Of a DNA stretch of 64,000 nt, positions 52,254 to 60,238 are shown one piece after another. This stretch comes from Truepera sp. bin119. GTDB lineage: Bacteria > Deinococcota > Deinococci > Deinococcales > Trueperaceae. The notes below the pieces were generated by a model. That model saw only the letters and a list, made by a program, of their open reading frames with translations. It did not search any database and was not told the DNA's origin. The stretch covers positions 1 through 64,000 of the forward strand of contig MPNL01000009.1 in assembly GCA_002239005.1 (NCBI GenBank), written 5' to 3'. The position numbers and the translations under genes are program-made. Every line of letters begins with the position of its first letter. Position 1 is the first letter of the stretch.

Positions 52254-52814
52254 CTACAGATCTAGATCCTTTAGGGTGGCGAACGGGGAGGTGGTAGGGG
52301 GGCTCCGTTCCCCCTCCAACTCGGGGTATTCGTTGAGGTTCACCCCGTCGAGGGAGAGCCCCTTACAGCTGTTCTTACATAGCGCAGTCAGCGGCAGGTC
52401 GATAGCGAACAGCTGTGCCAACATCGGGCCGAAGTCCACTTCGGGGTGGCCGAACAGAAGTCGTTCCTCCTCATCCTCGCTGGTCTCAGCTAGCGTGAGT
52501 CGCTCCGTGGCCGGCTGATAGGTCATGGGGTAGAGGAAGCTCGAGGCGACCGGAATCGGGACATCCGCGAGGCAGCGGCGGCACTCGAGGAGCGCGGCCC
52601 CTGCGACCTCGCCCTCGGCAAGGAAGTCGTCGTCACCACCAGCATTGCGGATGGTGAGGCGCCAGGCGAGCGGCCCATTGAGCCGCAGGCCGATCTCACT
52701 GAGGTGAGTTCCGTCCGGATCGAGTAGACCCTCCCCCCCCACCTCATCTGGAGAATTCGGGGCATGATTGAGCAGCATCGCTAGGTTGAGCGTTGCGTCC
52801 CGTCGAGACACCAT
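52254..52814 (-). CDS. DUF177 (YceD-like) protein
   Basis: A 186-residue protein of the YceD/DUF177 family. The paired-cysteine segments are ECRRCLADVPIP near residue 78 and ALCKNSCKGLSLDG near 158, and a central acidic loop reads ETSEDEEERLLFG. Family members are encoded next to rpmF and in plants and E. coli affect 23S rRNA accumulation; the exact role here is inferred. It is the first gene of the DUF177-rpmF-fab transcript, driven by the promoter at 52821-52850, and the mRNA appears leaderless. Confidence 0.88.
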   Translation of the reverse strand: MVSRRDATLNLAMLLNHAPNSPDEVGGEGLLDPDGTHLSEIGLRLNGPLAWRLTIRNAGGDDDFLAEGEVAGAALLECRRCLADVPIPVASSFLYPMTYQPATERLTLAETSEDEEERLLFGHPEVDFGPMLAQLFAIDLPLTALCKNSCKGLSLDGVNLNEYPELEGERSPPTTSPFATLKDLDL

Positions 52815-52850
52815 CTCTCAAAGGTAAGGGTTCTTAAGAGGGGGTGTCAA
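52815..52850 (-). promoter_or_regulatory. Promoter of the DUF177-rpmF-fab cluster
   Basis: On the minus strand the perfect -35 TTGACA (52850-52845) is followed by an 18-bp spacer and the -10-like TACCTT (52826-52821). Only six bases separate the latter from the ATG. A full promoter this close to the start strongly implies a leaderless mRNA. Confidence 0.7.
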
Positions 52851-53092
52851 GCGCCTCGGCGACCCACCTTTGGGCACCCTGGTTCGAGCGAGCGTGGGGG
52901 TCGTCAACCCAGCTGCAAACCGCTTCTGGGGTGGCGGGAGGTGTGACCCCGGACCTCGGTAGTTGCGATGCCCCCTTGTCAACTCTGTTCGGGTCCCTGG
53001 CTGCGCTCTACTGGGGAGTTCGCGAGATCCTAATCCGCTGGATCCCCTGACCTCGTCCGACGGCTCACACCGTTACCTGGGGTGATATGCTT

Positions 53093-53104
53093 TATACTTC
53101 GCCG
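53093..53104 (+). promoter_or_regulatory. -10 box of a probable leaderless promoter (hisA)
   Basis: TATACT at 53093-53098 is followed by six bases and ATG 53105. It decides the start: an upstream in-frame ATG at 53087 would lie before the -10 box. Confidence 0.5.
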
Positions 53105-53914
53105 ATGTTCCTTGTGATCCCCGCTGTCGATATCCAGCAGGGCCGGGTGGTCCGCCTGTTTGAGGGCGATCCCGAGCGTGAGACGGTCTACTTCGACCGA
53201 CCCCTCGACGCCGCTCGTCACTGGGCCGGATTGGGGGCCGAATGGCTTCATCTAGTCGATCTTGATGCCGCCTTGGGGCGGGGCAATAACAGGGCTGAGA
53301 TCCTCGAGATCGCTGGGGCGGGTCTTGCCTGCGTCGAGGTGGGCGGCGGCATCCGCAGCCTCGAGGGGGCCCGCGACTGGCTCCCCCCGGGTGGGCGGGG
53401 GGGGCCGGGGGCCGGCCCCCCCCCGCTGCCCGGGGGGGGTGCGGAGGTGGGGGGGGGCATCCGCAGCCTCGAGGTGGCCCGCGACTGGCTCGACCGGGTT
53501 GAGCGGGTAGTGCTGGGTACCGTCGCCACCCAGTTGCCAGAGGTGGTCGAGGCGCTGGTCGCCGATTTCGGGCCCGAGCGCGTCGCTGTCTCGATCGATG
53601 CTTACGAGGGCAGAGTGGCGGTGCGAGGTTGGGCCGAGGTCACCGAGGTGGAGACGGTCGGGTTGGCGGTAAGAATGGCGGGTCTGGGCGTGCGCCACCT
53701 CATCTACACCGACGTTAGCCGGGACGGGACCCTGCGCGGGGTCAACGCCGAGCCGGTGCGGGCGCTCCGCGCCGCTTTCCCCCATACCCTGATTGCGGGC
53801 GGTGGGGTTGCGACCGATGCCGACCTCGACCTTTATGAGCAACTCGGGCTCGACGGATGCCTCGTCGGTCGTGCCCTTTACGAGGGGAGAGTTCACTATC
53901 CCCGAACTCCCTGA
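53105..53914 (+). CDS. hisA: HisA (ProFAR isomerase) with an internal duplication
   Basis: A (beta/alpha)8 barrel isomerase of histidine synthesis. [20 protein letters not shown] holds the first catalytic Asp (Asp9). [16 protein letters not shown] holds the second, and VEVGGGIRS and [14 protein letters not shown] form the phosphate sites. The frame is 269 residues, but a 36-residue insertion sits in the middle: [15 protein letters not shown] occurs twice, separated by a Gly/Pro-rich run encoded by G and C homopolymers. Removing it gives ~233 residues, a normal size. The insertion is either a misassembly or a real in-frame duplication. No other his genes are adjacent. Its end overlaps mutM by 17 nt. 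Confidence 0.8.
   Translation: MFLVIPAVDIQQGRVVRLFEGDPERETVYFDRPLDAARHWAGLGAEWLHLVDLDAALGRGNNRAEILEIAGAGLACVEVGGGIRSLEGARDWLPPGGRGGPGAGPPPLPGGGAEVGGGIRSLEVARDWLDRVERVVLGTVATQLPEVVEALVADFGPERVAVSIDAYEGRVAVRGWAEVTEVETVGLAVRMAGLGVRHLIYTDVSRDGTLRGVNAEPVRALRAAFPHTLIAGGGVATDADLDLYEQLGLDGCLVGRALYEGRVHYPRTP
53336..53473 (+). repeat. 108-bp tandem duplication with G/C homopolymers inside hisA
   Basis: GGCATCCGCAGCCTCGAGG begins at 53349 and again at 53457, a period of 108 bases (36 codons). Between the two lie runs such as GGGGGGGG and CCCCCCCCC, unlike anything else in the window. This looks more like a sequencing or assembly fault than evolved coding sequence. Confidence 0.7.
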
Positions 53915-54716
53915 GGTCGAGACTGTCCGCCGTGAACTCGAGCCTTGGCTCGTTGGGAGAACCATCCTCCAGGCCGAGCGGGTCGAGGCCCCGCCAAGCC
54001 CGAAGTATGCTAGCCTCGAGCGGGCTGCGGGCCAGCGCATCGGGGCTGTGAACCGTCGCGGCAAGTTCCTGCTTCTGCCGCTTTCGCTCGGTGACGAGTT
54101 GGTTGTTCATCTAGGCATGACCGGTGTGGTGAGCCCGGATCCCCCCGAGGCACATCTGCGGGTGAAATTGACGCTCGACCACGGTCCAGATCCCACGCTC
54201 TACTTCTGCGATGTGCGTCGGTTCGGGCGCTTCCTAGTCGTGCCAGCTGGCGACTACCGGTCGCTCCCGACGCTCCACGGCATGGGTCCAGAACCGCTCT
54301 GCGATACCTTCACGGCAGCTGGCTTCGCCCAAGCACTTAAGCGCTCGGGCACCCCCATCAAGAGCTACCTCCTCTCTCAGAAGCCTGTTGCGGGGGTCGG
54401 CAATATCTACGCTGACGAGGCCCTGTGGCGCGCCGGCGTAAGTCCGCTGACCCCGGCAAACCGCGTCTCGGTTTGCAAGGTCGGGCCGCTCTGTGATGCC
54501 GTCCGGGAGGTCCTTGCGGCTAGCATCGAGGCTCAGGGAACCACCCTCAACGACTACCGCACCGTTAGCGGAGGGGTGGGCAGCTACCTCAAGGGGTTAA
54601 ATGTCTACGGTCACGCCGATGAGCCCTGTCCCCGCTGTGGCAGAGCGATCTGCAAGGTTAGGCTGAGCAGCAGGAGCACATATTTCTGCCCCCGTTGCCA
54701 GCCGGCTCGTACCTGA
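53898..54716 (+). CDS. mutM: Formamidopyrimidine-DNA glycosylase MutM (Fpg)
   Basis: A 272-residue base-excision repair enzyme that removes 8-oxoguanine and FaPy lesions and nicks the strand. The N-terminus [17 protein letters not shown] must begin with Pro2 as the catalytic nucleophile, with the Met removed. NRRGKFLLLPL carries the beta-turn Lys, YADEALWRAGVSPLTPA is the H2TH region, and the C-terminal zinc finger is CPRCGRAIC...CPRC. The codon directly before Pro is ATC (53898-53900), not ATG. GAGGGGAGAG lies at the right distance upstream, so initiation at ATC, or a miscalled base, is implied. Starts further upstream inside hisA would bury Pro2. Confidence 0.9.
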   Translation: MPELPEVETVRRELEPWLVGRTILQAERVEAPPSPKYASLERAAGQRIGAVNRRGKFLLLPLSLGDELVVHLGMTGVVSPDPPEAHLRVKLTLDHGPDPTLYFCDVRRFGRFLVVPAGDYRSLPTLHGMGPEPLCDTFTAAGFAQALKRSGTPIKSYLLSQKPVAGVGNIYADEALWRAGVSPLTPANRVSVCKVGPLCDAVREVLAASIEAQGTTLNDYRTVSGGVGSYLKGLNVYGHADEPCPRCGRAICKVRLSSRSTYFCPRCQPART

Positions 54717-54930
54717 AGGGATCCTGGCTACCGTTAGTACAGCTTGCGGATCGTTCTCCCCGGGGTGGATTCCTCGGTTATCCCGAGGTGGTCGTATCCG
54801 ATATGGAGCCAGCCTCTCGGCTTCGAGTCGAGAACCAACCTCGGAGGTCGCCTCGAAAGGTCGCTGGATTAGGGGGTCCCTACTAGTGGCGATCCTATTG
54901 ACCGTTCGGTCCCTCCCTGCGGAGTGGGCG

Positions 54931-54941
54931 TATGCTACCTC
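54931..54941 (+). promoter_or_regulatory. -10 box of a probable leaderless promoter (thioesterase)
   Basis: TATGCT at 54931-54936 lies five bases before ATG 54942, without a Shine-Dalgarno. Confidence 0.45.
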
Positions 54942-55334
54942 ATGCCGTACCGTACCGATATCCAGGTCCGATTCGCCGATACCGATGCCCTGGGACATGT
55001 CAACAACAGTGCTTTCGCCCACTACGCCGAGCATGCCCGGATCGAGTTCTTCCAGCACCTAGGTGGTCGGGTGGGCGGTCTGATCTTGGCCCGACTCGCT
55101 ATCGACTTCCGGCGCCAAGTCCACTTCGGCACGACGGTCATGGTGGAGACTGAGGTCGAACGGGTCGGGACCAGCAGCATCGCTCTGCGGCAGGGCATCT
55201 ACGCTGTAGGGGACACCGCCGAGGTCGCTGCCGAGGTCGAATCGGTGGTGGTGCACTTCGACTACAAGACCAACCAGCCCCGGCGTGTCCCCGGTGGTCT
55301 GCGGGGGAAGCTGGCCGCGTTCGCGGCGTTGTAG
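54942..55334 (+). CDS. Hotdog-fold acyl-CoA thioesterase (YbgC/4HBT-like)
   Basis: A 130-residue single hotdog domain. RFADTDALGHVNNSAFAHYA carries the catalytic Asp15 and the central helix start typical of 4-hydroxybenzoyl-CoA thioesterase/YbgC enzymes. The later GTTVMVETEVERVGTSSIAL strands complete the fold. It hydrolyses acyl-CoA thioesters in the cytoplasm. No tol-pal genes are adjacent, so a Tol-linked YbgC role is not supported. The ATG at 54942 follows a TATGCT box. Confidence 0.87.
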   Translation: MPYRTDIQVRFADTDALGHVNNSAFAHYAEHARIEFFQHLGGRVGGLILARLAIDFRRQVHFGTTVMVETEVERVGTSSIALRQGIYAVGDTAEVAAEVESVVVHFDYKTNQPRRVPGGLRGKLAAFAAL

Positions 55335-55697
55335 GGCGCGAGTAGGTAGCTGGCGGGGGTGAGGTAACACCCTACGACGCGATCCCTGGGGAAGTGTGCA
55401 GCTACTGAGTAGGTTAAGGTCAGTGGCCGGTTGCCTCTTGGCGTGCCGGCTTGGGGAAGGGGTCGGTCTCTGAATCGGTGACCTCGGAGTCTCTATCGCC
55501 CCTGAAGTCGAGAGGGGTGTCGTTCGTGCTAGATTGGGTATAGATAGAGTCTGTCTGAGGCAATAGTACGGGCTGTAACACGGTTTATAGTGAAACTGCA
55601 AGGGTCGACATGTCTGAAGCAGAAATCGAGACTTATCGTGATGAAATCGGGAACATTATAATTCTAGTCTGGTAGGGTGAAAGGTGGACCGCTTAGT
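55335..55697. other. Intergenic region before the TlpA gene
   Basis: About 360 bases without a recognisable gene. The last 70 bases are A/T-rich. TATAAT at 55657-55662 is a consensus -10 for the downstream TlpA-CcdA genes, with no clear -35. GAAAGGTGG at ~55679-55687 can serve as ribosome site. Confidence 0.4.
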
Positions 55698-56225
55698 ATG
55701 AAGTTGCAGCTAAGGAAAAGATACCCGCAGATCCTAGTGGCCACAGTTTTGACCGTGCTGGGCATGCAAGCCCTAGCGCAGGGGGAGCGCTCCGATTGGC
55801 ACACCCTCGAGTTGACCGACGCTCGTACCGGTGCGGTCTTTACGCTGGCTGGCTTTGGGGACAGGACGGTCTTCGTAGAGACCATGGCGACTTGGTGTGT
55901 CCGCTGCGCCCGGCAGCTTGACAACATGGCAGTTGCGCGCACCGACCTGTCCGAGGAGGAGGTTGTCTTCGTGGCGGTCTCCGTCGAGGGCAACCTGCCC
56001 CCGGAACGCCTAGCTAGCTACGCCGAGAGTCGCGGCTTCGACTGGATCTTTGCGGTGGCTACACCGGAGCTGCTGACCGCTCTGGTTGAAACCTTTGGCC
56101 GAACCATCACCAACCCTCCTTCGACCCCCCACTTCCTCATCTACTCGGACGGGACCTTCACCGAGTTGGCTACGGGGATCAAGCAGCCTGAGGAGATTAT
56201 CGCCTTAGTCCAAGATAGTCTCTGA
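55698..56225 (+). CDS. TlpA-like exported thioredoxin
   Basis: A 175-residue redox protein. The signal peptide or anchor (~1-28, ILVATVLTVLGMQALAQ) directs it outside the cytoplasm. The thioredoxin domain has the active site Cys67-x2-Cys70 in METMATWCVRCARQL-like context (TMATWCVRCARQLDNMA), followed by VVFVAVSVEGNLPPERL and the cis-Pro region NPPSTPHFLIYSDG. It passes electrons to extracytoplasmic proteins. The CcdA-like gene 10 nt downstream would keep it reduced. Confidence 0.87.
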   Translation: MKLQLRKRYPQILVATVLTVLGMQALAQGERSDWHTLELTDARTGAVFTLAGFGDRTVFVETMATWCVRCARQLDNMAVARTDLSEEEVVFVAVSVEGNLPPERLASYAESRGFDWIFAVATPELLTALVETFGRTITNPPSTPHFLIYSDGTFTELATGIKQPEEIIALVQDSL

Positions 56226-56235
56226 CCCAGACTTC

Positions 56236-56901
56236 ATGAGCCAGCTGCTCGAGGCCTTCCTCCTAGGCAACGGCGCGATCCTGACCAATGTCTGTCTGCT
56301 GCCGCTCTACCCCGGCCTGATCGTGTTCCTTGCCAGCACCGCCTCCGATGAGCGCACCCGCCGCGCAAGCGGCTGGCTAGGTCTCCTGGTACTCGCCGGG
56401 GTCTTGACCCTGATGATCCTCGTTGGCCTCGCTCTCTCCCTCCTCCGTGCCTCCTTCGGTGGCCTGCTCCCCTGGCTCCTACCCACGATCTATGGCGCTG
56501 TCCTTATCCTGGGCGCCACGATGCTCTTGGGGGTCAACCCCTTCTCCCGCCTGTCGGGGCTGAACGCACCACTGGTACGCAACCCTGTGCAGAGCGCCTA
56601 CCTCTACGGGCTACTGTTGGGGCCCATGACCCTGCCCTGTACCGGCCCCATCGTGCTGGGCGCCTTCCTGGTCGGTGCAGGGAGCGTCACTGCCCTTGCC
56701 GACGGTCTCCTCTACTTTCTGGTCTTCGGCCTCGGTTTCGGCTGGCCGCTGGTGCTGCTGCCCCTGCTGGCACTGCCCCTACAGCGCCGCGCTACCGGCT
56801 GGCTCACCCGGCATTATCGGGTCCTCACCCGTCTGTCGGGGATACTACTGCTGGCGATCGGGACGTTCGGGATGGTCACCGAGGTAGCGCCGAATCTGTA
56901 G
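56236..56901 (+). CDS. CcdA/DsbD-like thiol-disulfide transmembrane protein
   Basis: A 221-residue polytopic membrane protein with about six TM helices. The redox cysteines are Cys20 in ILTNVCLLPLYPG and Cys135 in GPMTLPCTGPIVLG, in helices 1 and 4 as in CcdA. GFGWPLVLLPLLAL matches the family's last third. It carries electrons from cytoplasmic thioredoxin to the periplasmic TlpA-like protein encoded just upstream. The pair may serve cytochrome c maturation or protein-thiol repair; no ccm or res genes are in view. Confidence 0.86.
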   Translation: MSQLLEAFLLGNGAILTNVCLLPLYPGLIVFLASTASDERTRRASGWLGLLVLAGVLTLMILVGLALSLLRASFGGLLPWLLPTIYGAVLILGATMLLGVNPFSRLSGLNAPLVRNPVQSAYLYGLLLGPMTLPCTGPIVLGAFLVGAGSVTALADGLLYFLVFGLGFGWPLVLLPLLALPLQRRATGWLTRHYRVLTRLSGILLLAIGTFGMVTEVAPNL

Positions 56902-56954
56902 GACCCGGAGGTCCCCAGGGCAGCTACGGGTGCGCCCACCTTGGTGGACGTGCC

Positions 56955-58136
56955 ATGATGGATCTCGTCGTGTCGACCAACCCCCCTGAAATCGGTTCGA
57001 GAGACGAGTTTCACACCGAGCAGATCGTCACTATCGCCGGGGGACACTTCGTCCACGACACCTACACAGCCTTCGTTGCCCCGCTGCTGCCGCTGCTGCG
57101 CGAGCGCCTCGGGATCGGCTACGCCCTTGCGGGCGGGCTGGCGATCTTCACCCAACTCCCCAGTCTGCTCAACCCCCTGATCGGCTACCTGGCTGACCGG
57201 GTGAGTTCGCGCTATTTTGTGATCCTCGCCCCAGCGGTCACTGCCACCCTGGTGAGCATCATAGGGCTGGCTGGCGACTACCTGACCCTAGCCTTGTTGC
57301 TCTTGGCGGCTGGGGTGAGCGTGGCGGCCTTCCATGCGCCGGCCCCTGCGATGATCGCCCAGGTAACGGGCCCCCGGGTCGGTGCCGGAATGAGCATCTT
57401 CATGGCGGCCGGCGAGCTAGGTCGCACCCTGGGCCCGGTGGTGGTGGTCGCCGCGGTGGGCTGGTTCGGCCTCGAGGGACTGTGGCGCGTGACCTTCGTA
57501 GGCTGGGCGGTCTCCGGGATCCTATACTGGCGGCTGCGCAACGTGCGGGCGCGGCCCGTTTCGGGCCCTGGCTTTCTGCCTTGGGACAGAGTCCGGCGGG
57601 TGTTCCCGGCGCTCACCTGTCTGATGCTGTCGCGGACGCTAATGATCGCGGGGCTGACCACCTTTCTACCTCTGTTCATGACCGAGGTTCGCGGGGGCGG
57701 ACTGTGGTTGGCTGCGGCGTCGCTCACCATCCTCGAGGCTGCCGGGGTCGTAGGGGCCCTCGGCTCGGGTACCGTGAGTGATCGCTTCGGACGCGCCCGG
57801 GTACTGCTAGTACTGTTCGCCATCGCGCCGGTACTGATGCTGGTGTTCCTGGTGGCTCCACCCTGGCTGTCGATCCCGCTCCTAATCGGCTTGGGGCTCA
57901 CTGCCATCTCGCCCACCCCGGTCTTCCTGGCCATTGTCCAGGAGGAGTTCACCGAGAGCCGAGCGCTGGCCAACGGCACACTCCTGGCGCTAAATTTCCT
58001 GATCCGGGCGCTAGGTGTGTGGCTAGTGGGGTTGCTGGCGGACGGGTTCGGGCTCGAGCAGGCGTTCCTGGTAAGCGGGGTGGTGGCATTTGCGGCGCTG
58101 CCAGCGGTAGCGTTGTTGAGGGGAGCCTCTAACTGA
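56955..58136 (+). CDS. MFS transporter (fosmidomycin-resistance/YnfM-like branch)
   Basis: A 393-residue transporter with 12 predicted TM helices. IAGGHFVHDTYTAFVAPLLP at the first helix resembles the FSR-type MFS family. GYLADRVSSRYFVIL matches the conserved loop 2-3, and GTVSDRFGRARVLLVL is the equivalent in the second half. It is a drug- or metabolite-type efflux carrier driven by protons; the substrate is unknown. It ends 61 nt before the separately promoted ArsR gene. Confidence 0.87.
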   Translation: MMDLVVSTNPPEIGSRDEFHTEQIVTIAGGHFVHDTYTAFVAPLLPLLRERLGIGYALAGGLAIFTQLPSLLNPLIGYLADRVSSRYFVILAPAVTATLVSIIGLAGDYLTLALLLLAAGVSVAAFHAPAPAMIAQVTGPRVGAGMSIFMAAGELGRTLGPVVVVAAVGWFGLEGLWRVTFVGWAVSGILYWRLRNVRARPVSGPGFLPWDRVRRVFPALTCLMLSRTLMIAGLTTFLPLFMTEVRGGGLWLAAASLTILEAAGVVGALGSGTVSDRFGRARVLLVLFAIAPVLMLVFLVAPPWLSIPLLIGLGLTAISPTPVFLAIVQEEFTESRALANGTLLALNFLIRALGVWLVGLLADGFGLEQAFLVSGVVAFAALPAVALLRGASN

Positions 58137-58162
58137 AGCACCGGAGGGGGGCGGGCAACATA

Positions 58163-58197
58163 TTGACAAATTTCGATGCATCGAATATCATCGATAT
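58163..58197 (+). promoter_or_regulatory. Leaderless promoter and ArsR operator
   Basis: TTGACA (58163-58168), a 17-bp spacer and TATCAT (58186-58191) form a strong promoter ending six bases before ATG 58198. The spacer contains the perfect palindrome TTCGATGCATCGAA (58172-58185), and a second dyad, ATATCATCGATAT, overlaps the -10. Both are ideally placed for the product to repress its own gene. Confidence 0.75.
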
Positions 58198-58512
58198 ATG
58201 GAAGAGTTGGCTACGCAATTCAAGGCATTATCGGATCCTGCGCGGCTGAAGATCCTCGACTTCCTGCTCGAGCCTGATCGGAGTCGCTGCACCCGAGAGG
58301 AAGGTGTCTGCGCCTGTGATGTCGAGGGGGTGTTGGGGCTCTCCCAGCCGACGGTGAGCCACCATATGAAGCTCCTGGTCCAGGCTGGCTTCGTCACCGC
58401 TGAGAAGCGGGGCCGCTGGGCCTTCTACACTATCAACCCTGACGCCTTCAGGGTGCTCGCTGGCTCGCTCGAGAAGTATCACTTGGCCCCGGTCCTGGCC
58501 TACTGCTGCTAA
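58198..58512 (+). CDS. ArsR-family metal(loid)-sensing repressor
   Basis: A 104-residue winged-helix protein. LATQFKALSDPARLKILDFL opens the domain, SQPTVSHHMKLLVQAGFV is the recognition helix region, and GRWAFYTINPDAF the wing. GVCACDVEGVLG supplies cysteines at the place where ArsR-type sensors bind arsenite (CxC in helix 3). More cysteines lie at Cys40 and in the C-terminal tail YCC. It probably represses itself through the palindrome in its promoter until a thiophilic ion or oxidant binds. No arsenic-resistance gene follows directly. Confidence 0.87.
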   Translation: MEELATQFKALSDPARLKILDFLLEPDRSRCTREEGVCACDVEGVLGLSQPTVSHHMKLLVQAGFVTAEKRGRWAFYTINPDAFRVLAGSLEKYHLAPVLAYCC

Positions 58513-58681
58513 CGCCGCGTAGGACTCTGCTCAGGATACCTGTCCCTCGGGGGGCGGGTGCCCCTCCTTGCCTCGACACCCTTTGTTGCGCGCTCACGAC
58601 TCGGTCCAGAGCCGGAGGGCGACGGACGCTATAATCGTCTGACCGATCAGAGTTCGGTGGCAGCTTAAGCCCCTCCCTACG

Positions 58682-59597
58682 ATGTTCAAGAACGGACGAC
58701 CCCTCCTCCCGCTCATCCTGGCGATTGTCGGCCTCTTCGCCATCGCCGCAGGGCTCTCCAACTTGAACCTCCGCCCCGGTGAGCCGACGATCAACCTCTT
58801 CCAGTTGTTGCTCCAGGGCCTGTCAGCTATCCGTCCCCAGGGTGCGGCTCCAGAGGCGCTTCCGGGTGGGGACAGCTTTCTCTGGTTTGTCCGGCTCCTT
58901 ATCTGGTTCGCGCTCCCCGCCGCCCTCATCTACGCCTTTATCTCCTCGAAATTCCGCAAACGGCTGCTCTCTACCCTGGCTCTCACCTTCCTGATCACGC
59001 TCCTCCTGGAGCGGATCGGCTCACTAAACCCGAGAGAGGGACGGGAGGTTGAGGAGGGTGCAGCTAGCGGGGCACTGGGGGGTGCCGGGGGAACACTGCC
59101 GCCCCCGCCCGAGATCGTCGCGTCGCCACCGGCCTGGCTCACGGCGGTGGTTACTCTGGGCCTGGCGCTGCTGATCGTCGGGGCCATCGGGTTGGTGTGG
59201 AGGCGACTAAGGAGCCTTAAGCCGGACGCCCGTTCTGAACTGGTGGGGGCTGCGGAGCAGGCGCTCGCCGCTCTCGACCGCGGTGTCGATGTGAGAGATG
59301 CGGTGCTTCGCTACTACGCCGATATGATCCTCCACTTCGGTGCCACTCGAAAGCTCAGGCGGCGTGAGGGTATGACGCCGCGGGAGTTCGATGTCCACCT
59401 GGCCGCTGTGGGCATAGATGACGAGCATATCCACAGGTTGACCCGACTCTTCGAGTCGGTCCGGTACGGAGGGCAAGGCTCGGGGTGTGCCCCGGTTTTT
59501 GGGTGCGGTCCGTGAGGGGGGCAAAGTCTGGGAGGAGCCGATGGTGCGGGAGGCGAGGGCGTGTCTGCGCTCAATTGTGAGCACCTATGGAGGGTAG
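58682..59597 (+). CDS. DUF4129-containing membrane protein, apparent frameshift near the 3' end
   Basis: A membrane protein with TM segments at residues ~8-26, ~62-84, ~92-107 and ~158-178. A cytoplasmic DUF4129 segment follows (AVLRYYADMILHFGATRKLR, MTPREFDVHLAAVGIDDEHI, RLTRLFESVRYGG). In its own frame it stops at 59513-59515 after an odd tail. In another frame the DUF4129-like end EEPMVREARACLRSIVSTYG runs to a TAG at 59595-59597, just two bases before the next gene's GTG. I infer one gene with a single-base frameshift around 59475-59500. DUF4129 proteins accompany MoxR and DUF58 genes. A TATAAT lies at 58630-58635. Confidence 0.65.
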
Positions 59598-59599
59598 CG

Positions 59600-60238
59600 G
59601 TGAGTGCCCCTGAACAGGGCTCGGACGAGCCCCGGACGACCTGGCACAGGTTGCTCCCTCTGGTTGCTGTCCTGGTAGGGACCTTCGTGCTCGCTATCCT
59701 GGTGCAGGGTTTCGTGGAGCGGGTAATCGTAGAGCCGGCCCTGTACTTGGCCTGGATCGTCTCGCTCCTACTTCGCAGCGTCCCCGAACCGCTGTTCTGG
59801 CTCCTGTTCGTTCTGCTCGTGCTGGTGGTCGCGATCAGGAGCCTTAGGCTCTGGATGGTGGGGGGGCGCGAGGGGAGGAGGGCTGGTGAGACCGTCTACG
59901 GTCCCGTGGGCAGGAGGGCTCGGCTCCTCCAGAACGCCACTGCTCCGGGCTACTCCCGTTGGCGGCTCGCCCGGGAACTCGGCAGGCTCGCAGGGGAGTT
60001 GGCGTGGCCGGGGAGGAGCTTCAGTGCGGAGCGCCAGCGTGCCTGGTTGACCGATCCCAGCAGCGGCATTCCGCCGGAGATCGCGGCCTATTTCTTGGCT
60101 GGCTTGGACCCCTACCGGCCGGTCCACCTCCCCTGGTACCGGCGGGGAGTGCGCCGGCTACCGTCCCCGCTAGACCTCGACCCCGGCGCTGTCATGGGCT
60201 TTCTTGAGGAGCTGCAGGGGTGGGGGAGCGGGCCGTGA
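59600..60238 (+). CDS. Membrane protein of the MoxR-DUF58 operon, unknown function
   Basis: A 212-residue protein with two strong TM helices (LPLVAVLVGTFVLAILVQGF and LFWLLFVLLVLVVAIRSLRL) near residues 22-41 and 65-85. A basic cytoplasmic part of ~120 residues follows (GRRARLLQNATAPGYSRWRL, RQRAWLTDPSSGIPPEIAAY). The start is a GTG at 59600 with GGAGGG upstream. The stop overlaps the MoxR start as GTGA. No family is recognised beyond its constant partners. Confidence 0.7.
   Translation: MSAPEQGSDEPRTTWHRLLPLVAVLVGTFVLAILVQGFVERVIVEPALYLAWIVSLLLRSVPEPLFWLLFVLLVLVVAIRSLRLWMVGGREGRRAGETVYGPVGRRARLLQNATAPGYSRWRLARELGRLAGELAWPGRSFSAERQRAWLTDPSSGIPPEIAAYFLAGLDPYRPVHLPWYRRGVRRLPSPLDLDPGAVMGFLEELQGWGSGP

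Noticed and set aside
53336-53473. Biological repeat domain in HisA
   Set aside because: The extreme G/C homopolymers between the copies make a sequencing or assembly fault more likely, so it is reported as suspicious rather than as a domain.
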